This document shows, piece after piece, positions 60,346-64,000 of a DNA stretch of 64,000 nt. Origin of the DNA: Lineus longissimus (lineage: Eukaryota; Nemertea; Pilidiophora; Heteronemertea; Lineidae); assembly GCF_910592395.1 (NCBI RefSeq), contig NC_088318.1:18972349-19036348 (forward strand). The letters are read 5' to 3'. Both the position numbers and the translations under genes were made by a program. The notes below the pieces were generated by a model. That model was not told where the DNA came from. It did no database searches and saw only the letters and a program-made list of their open reading frames with translations. The number at the start of each line of letters is the position of its first letter. Positions within the stretch are counted from its first letter, which is position 1.

Positions 60346-61615
60346 GTATTTTTGAAGCTACATTGGGGCAAAAAATGTAATGCCTAATTACGGAATCGCT
60401 ACGACCTCTAATCAAAATCAAACCTAACGCTTACCAGTCTGAAAGGGGATTTCCGTATACCTTACATTCTGATATGGATATCCACTCACAGAGCATTCGA
60501 CATTGATACAGATGTACTCTCATCCTCTTTCGTCATATAACTAAATAGACGCAGACGAGTTATTCATTTTCCATACATGTACCCATCTTACAACTCAATT
60601 GAGACTGACAAGCAATCCCTTTTTCCATAATGCGTTCTTCCTCTTCCATACATCAATGACGCAGACGGGTATTTTCTTTTGTCAGAACAAACCTGTCCCC
60701 CGTGCTCTTCCCGGGTGTTCTTCTTATTGAGCAACTGTTAACTCGGCCCTGCCCCGTCCTTTAAACAATCAGGACGAGAGCCGATCACGTAACCCACGTG
60801 AGATAAGACTTTCAGTGTCTGTCTTGGCTCTCTGTGTAGACATTTCGCTATTTGTAGATCGGCTTCTCTGTGACCAGTCAGGAAAAGCTCCTCGATTGGC
60901 TCGGTCAAGCTTTTGAGAGCCGATCAGCTTGTGTCAGGCTCTGAGTGATCAGACAGTTATGCAAATATCCTCGATTGGCCGAGCCCGTTCAAGCTATCGC
61001 CAGCTGGCAATCAGCCTGTGTCGGGTTCTAATCAGACAGTCAGGCAAAGCTCCTCGATTGGCCGAATATAACCCGACCAAGCTATCGGTCATCAGTGACG
61101 AGTGTCGCGCTGAAGTTCAGCATGGGTAGTGGGGGCTCAGGAAACTTTCCCGCAAACATTACATTTGCGCGAAAAATATGGCAACAAAAAAACGGAGACA
61201 AAGCCATCGTCCTGTATTGGTGATTGTATACAATCTGTTTAATGAACATTTTTGGTACCCCTATGATGTTTCAATCATCATCAAAATGTGTATGTTTCAT
61301 GAATAACAAATGATTGTTACAAAATATTAGATAACCACGCCTGCCGGCAACTTCTATGGCAGCTCTTGGCACCAAGGTACATGCATATGCTGGATTTGTG
61401 TCAAGGCGTGGTCCCAAACATGTGGTAGATTTTGAGCAGACGAATTGTGGTTACATGACAAGCTGAGTGACAACAACTTTTATAGATAAGTGTTGTTCTT
61501 TGACAGCAGTTTGTATACATCCCAGTAAAAGTGGTGTCGACTCGTGAACTTCTTCAAGAATTGGTGGTGGTGTCACGTGGTTAGGCGGGATCGGGAGTCA
61601 GGTTATAGCATAGAG
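60346..61615. other. Intergenic, with a diverged ~80-bp repeat
   Basis: No gene recognised. Three diverged units between about 60882 and 61110 share TCCTCGATTGGC and CAATCAG/ATCAGACAGT blocks. Each unit holds inverted CCAAT boxes (ATTGG), so this might be regulatory, but no transcript can be assigned. Confidence 0.4.
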
Positions 61616-61625
61616 TGACACGTGA

Positions 61626-62657
61626 CTAACATGAACTAAAACACGCCCTCATTTCGTTGACGCAAGTGATCCTTTGGCACAAAGAGGGATTATCATTCGC
61701 CTCGCAGCTTTGTGGAACGCCTCCTTGGCTGCAGAATGCCTTGCTGTCGATACACTTTTGGACGCAGTCAGCACTCTGACCGGCCATGGTGAAGGACACA
61801 CAGGCCAAGAAGACAAGGATAATTGCGACCTGAAAAAAAGGAAAGTGTTTTGTCTTGAGCTACTCAGCAGTTTAGAGTCTCTCAAGTAAGATGCAATCAG
61901 CAGAACTTTCAGCAGATCTACATGAGCTGCTCAGTCATCGCTAGAACCTGAGCATTTCCGACCACACCTCGGTGGGTTAGGCATGAAGGCGAACATACCT
62001 GCACAGAGTCTCACGCCGACAGTGGAAATCGATCATGCAGGCCTGGGGCCTCATGAACACTGGTCAGAGACCCGATCACTACACCACCGCGGCTCCTTAA
62101 CTAGCATGACATGTAAGTAATCGAACAGAAGCAAATTGGACTTTTAAGAAGGATTCTCTCCATCGATTGTAAAGCACGAGACGTCGTCATTGGCACGAGA
62201 AAAATTAAGGGTACCCTGTGTAACCGAGTGTTTAGTTCGTCGGGCCTCTCTGCCGCCAATGTCCTGTTTGTAAATCCAACATGTAGGCCTAGACGTATCA
62301 CCAGGGAGGAAAATGGAATTGTCGATTCGGTAAAAACCTTATGTGCCAATCTAAACCGGAAAAGCCATAAACTATTGAAGCTTTTACTTTCACCCTTTTG
62401 ATCGCTTTTTATTCGTTCTCTGTGTATGATTTTTATTGCATATTTGTGTTGTCTGCTCCTTATTTGGAGGTTTTTAACAATAAATTATTATCATTATTAT
62501 TATTATTATTATTATTATGCGAAAACATGACATCGCAGACTGTGGACACTATCTTTCAATAGTCTGTGGCGGTACGGAGCCAAGTTGGTAAATATTACAA
62601 TGGACAGCGAAGACATCAGGGAAAACTAACTATGAAATTGTGATATCTTACCTTCAT
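61626..62657 (-). CDS. Small secreted eight-cysteine peptide
   Basis: Two exons, 62657-62652 (Met-Lys only) and 61829-61626, encode 69 residues. A signal peptide (MKVAIILVFLACVSF core) probably ends near residue 18. The mature part has eight cysteines spaced C-x3-C-x6-C-x8-C-x8-C-x4-C-x6-C-x3-C. The CxxxC pairs at both ends suggest a disulfide-linked helical hairpin. I do not recognise the family; secreted Cys-rich peptides of this size include defence, signalling and structural proteins, so no function is assigned. Splicing after the second codon is supported by AAG|GTAAGA and a TTTTTTTCAG acceptor, a common arrangement in small secreted peptide genes. No clear poly(A) signal was found. Confidence 0.75.
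62010..62098 (-). repeat. tRNA-like SINE head in the peptide gene intron
   Basis: On the minus strand GGAGCCGCGGTGGTGTAGTG, then ATCGGGTCTCTGACC, fits a tRNA 5' half with A box. A B-box-like GATCGATTTCC follows about 40 nt on. The spacing is longer than in a tRNA, so this is a tRNA-derived repeat. Confidence 0.5.
62481..62518. repeat. (TTA)n microsatellite
   Basis: A run of TTA triplets following TTTTTAACAATAAA, resembling the tail of a non-LTR element. Confidence 0.85.
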
Positions 62658-64000
62658 GGTGTTGGGAAGCGTTCGTCTTTTGAGGTTTGAAATTTGGATG
62701 AGTAGGAAAAAAGCACTGGCAGCGTGTGGCGGAGTCGAGGAAGGGGCGGCGAATGAGGTGAGTCTGTTGTCCGAGTAAGGTCTATAAGAGCCCGCATCAG
62801 CAAATCATCGAAATAACGACCATAGAGCTATTTTTTTGACAACATAATAACCAATTGTATCAAATATTCTATTGAGATTGTCTGCCACTGGATAATCTGA
62901 CGCAATTATTTCATATTTACAGCATTTTGGGGGATAACTTCAAGGACAAACTACTGGACGGCCTGGTTTTTAAACAAGTAAATTCTCGTCAAATCTGCAT
63001 AAGAATGATGATAATATCAGTTGTTTGCTCGGTCGTAGATTTAACAAGTCCATGGATCAAGGACATCGGCCCGATGAGGGAGTGGTAAAACGGCATTATT
63101 ACCAAGCTGTTGGTTGCCCAGTTACCTTCCACGCTACAGTCATGACAGTATTAGCAGATATTAGTTACCATCACCGAATTCAATCGAAAATGCTTCCAGT
63201 TTCACACGCAGGACTAAATCATTCCAGGAGGCAATTTTCAATGATCAAATTTTTAGAACAATATCGCAATAAATTGTTTGTCCGACTGAAAGAAACCGTC
63301 CTGATCATGGTTTGTCTCGTGTTTAATGTGTCGATCAGATATCCGTAGTAGTAAGGTGGTTCACCTGGACTTTTGTACACAAAACAAGGCCATCACCTGC
63401 TGGTTTGCCAGGATAGAATCCTCATATGGATGTGCCACGAGTCACCAGTAGTTTAAGACCCAAAAAACATGCATTCACATGCCATTGCCTCGAGAGAGCT
63501 TATCTCATGATCTCAGTCTGAAGCCGAATTCATAATCCGACGCGGTTACGATTGGAAGAGATTACCAACAAATGTTTCAACAACAAATTACTTTTATTGT
63601 TATAAGTTCATAGAAAATCAAGCAATGCAAATAAATACAAAATGTTCAAAAATCTCGATGCTCCAAAAGATTCATATTATCATAGATCATGTATCATAGA
63701 TAATATCATAGATCTCATGATCTTTACCTCGTGCTTCCCTTCAACAGACAGGCGTAAGGGTCCCATCTTCTTGATTGCGGATATTAAACTCCCGAAGTCC
63801 AAAATGATTCGTGTATTTTAGAGTCAATTACTAGAAACTCCACTTCAGATCACGGACTCCACAACAATCTCACCTCAAAACACTCAACGATTTCACGAGG
63901 TTTGGAAGACACTTCACAATCAAAACAGTCTCAGATTCGGGCGTGTTCCCGCCCAGAATGCGTGTCACGTGTTATGTTCCTGTTCCTGATCGGTTGAACG
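62658..64000. other. Intergenic, upstream of the Cys-rich peptide gene
   Basis: Presumably carries the peptide gene's promoter. A TATA-like sequence (TATAAG on plus, TTATAG on minus) lies at 62783-62788. The 107-codon frame at 63025-63348 shows no domain and is not called. Confidence 0.35.

Overview
The window is eukaryotic nuclear DNA from an invertebrate animal, most likely a marine bilaterian. Genes are split by GT-AG introns, intergenic spaces are AT-rich, and there are many minisatellites, tRNA-like interspersed repeats and inverted-repeat elements. The phylum cannot be fixed from the sequence alone. Eight protein-coding genes can be assembled exon by exon, and in each one the splice phases close without remainder.

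Layout: (1) 0.4-2.2 kb, minus: a secreted GPx3-type glutathione peroxidase with a good SECIS element in its 3'UTR, but with TAA where the selenocysteine TGA is expected. (2) 2.5-4.4 kb: repeats, including an 82-bp tandem array. (3) 4.7-7.7 kb, minus: proteasome subunit alpha-7 (PSMA7), head-to-head with (4) 8.5-21.7 kb, plus: an SS18-family BAF (SWI/SNF) subunit. Its introns carry four different minisatellites and its middle exons are symmetric, look-alike cassettes. (5) 24.2-30.2 kb, minus: a 260-residue alpha-carbonic anhydrase. (6) 30.3-41 kb: gene-poor, with a 1.7-kb terminal-inverted-repeat element. (7) 41.0-42.8 kb, plus: ribosomal protein eL13 (RPL13), followed by a second 82-bp array related to the first. 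(8) 46.2-53.4 kb, minus: a PEPCK with a mitochondrial-type leader. Its first intron holds a foldback element with near-identical long inverted repeats around an intact SGNH-hydrolase-like ORF. (9) 54.8-58.8 kb, minus: metallophosphoesterase 1 (MPPE1/PGAP5), whose first exon is partly duplicated. (10) 61.6-62.7 kb, minus: a small secreted eight-cysteine peptide. The last 1.3 kb shows nothing recognisable.

The genes do not form one pathway. They are mostly housekeeping genes (protein turnover, chromatin remodelling, pH/CO2 balance, translation, gluconeogenesis/anaplerosis, GPI-anchor remodelling, peroxide removal) in a repeat-rich neighbourhood. The observations most worth a second look are the SS18 cassettes and the splice-site array beside them, the SGNH foldback element, and the SECIS-bearing peroxidase with a TAA codon.
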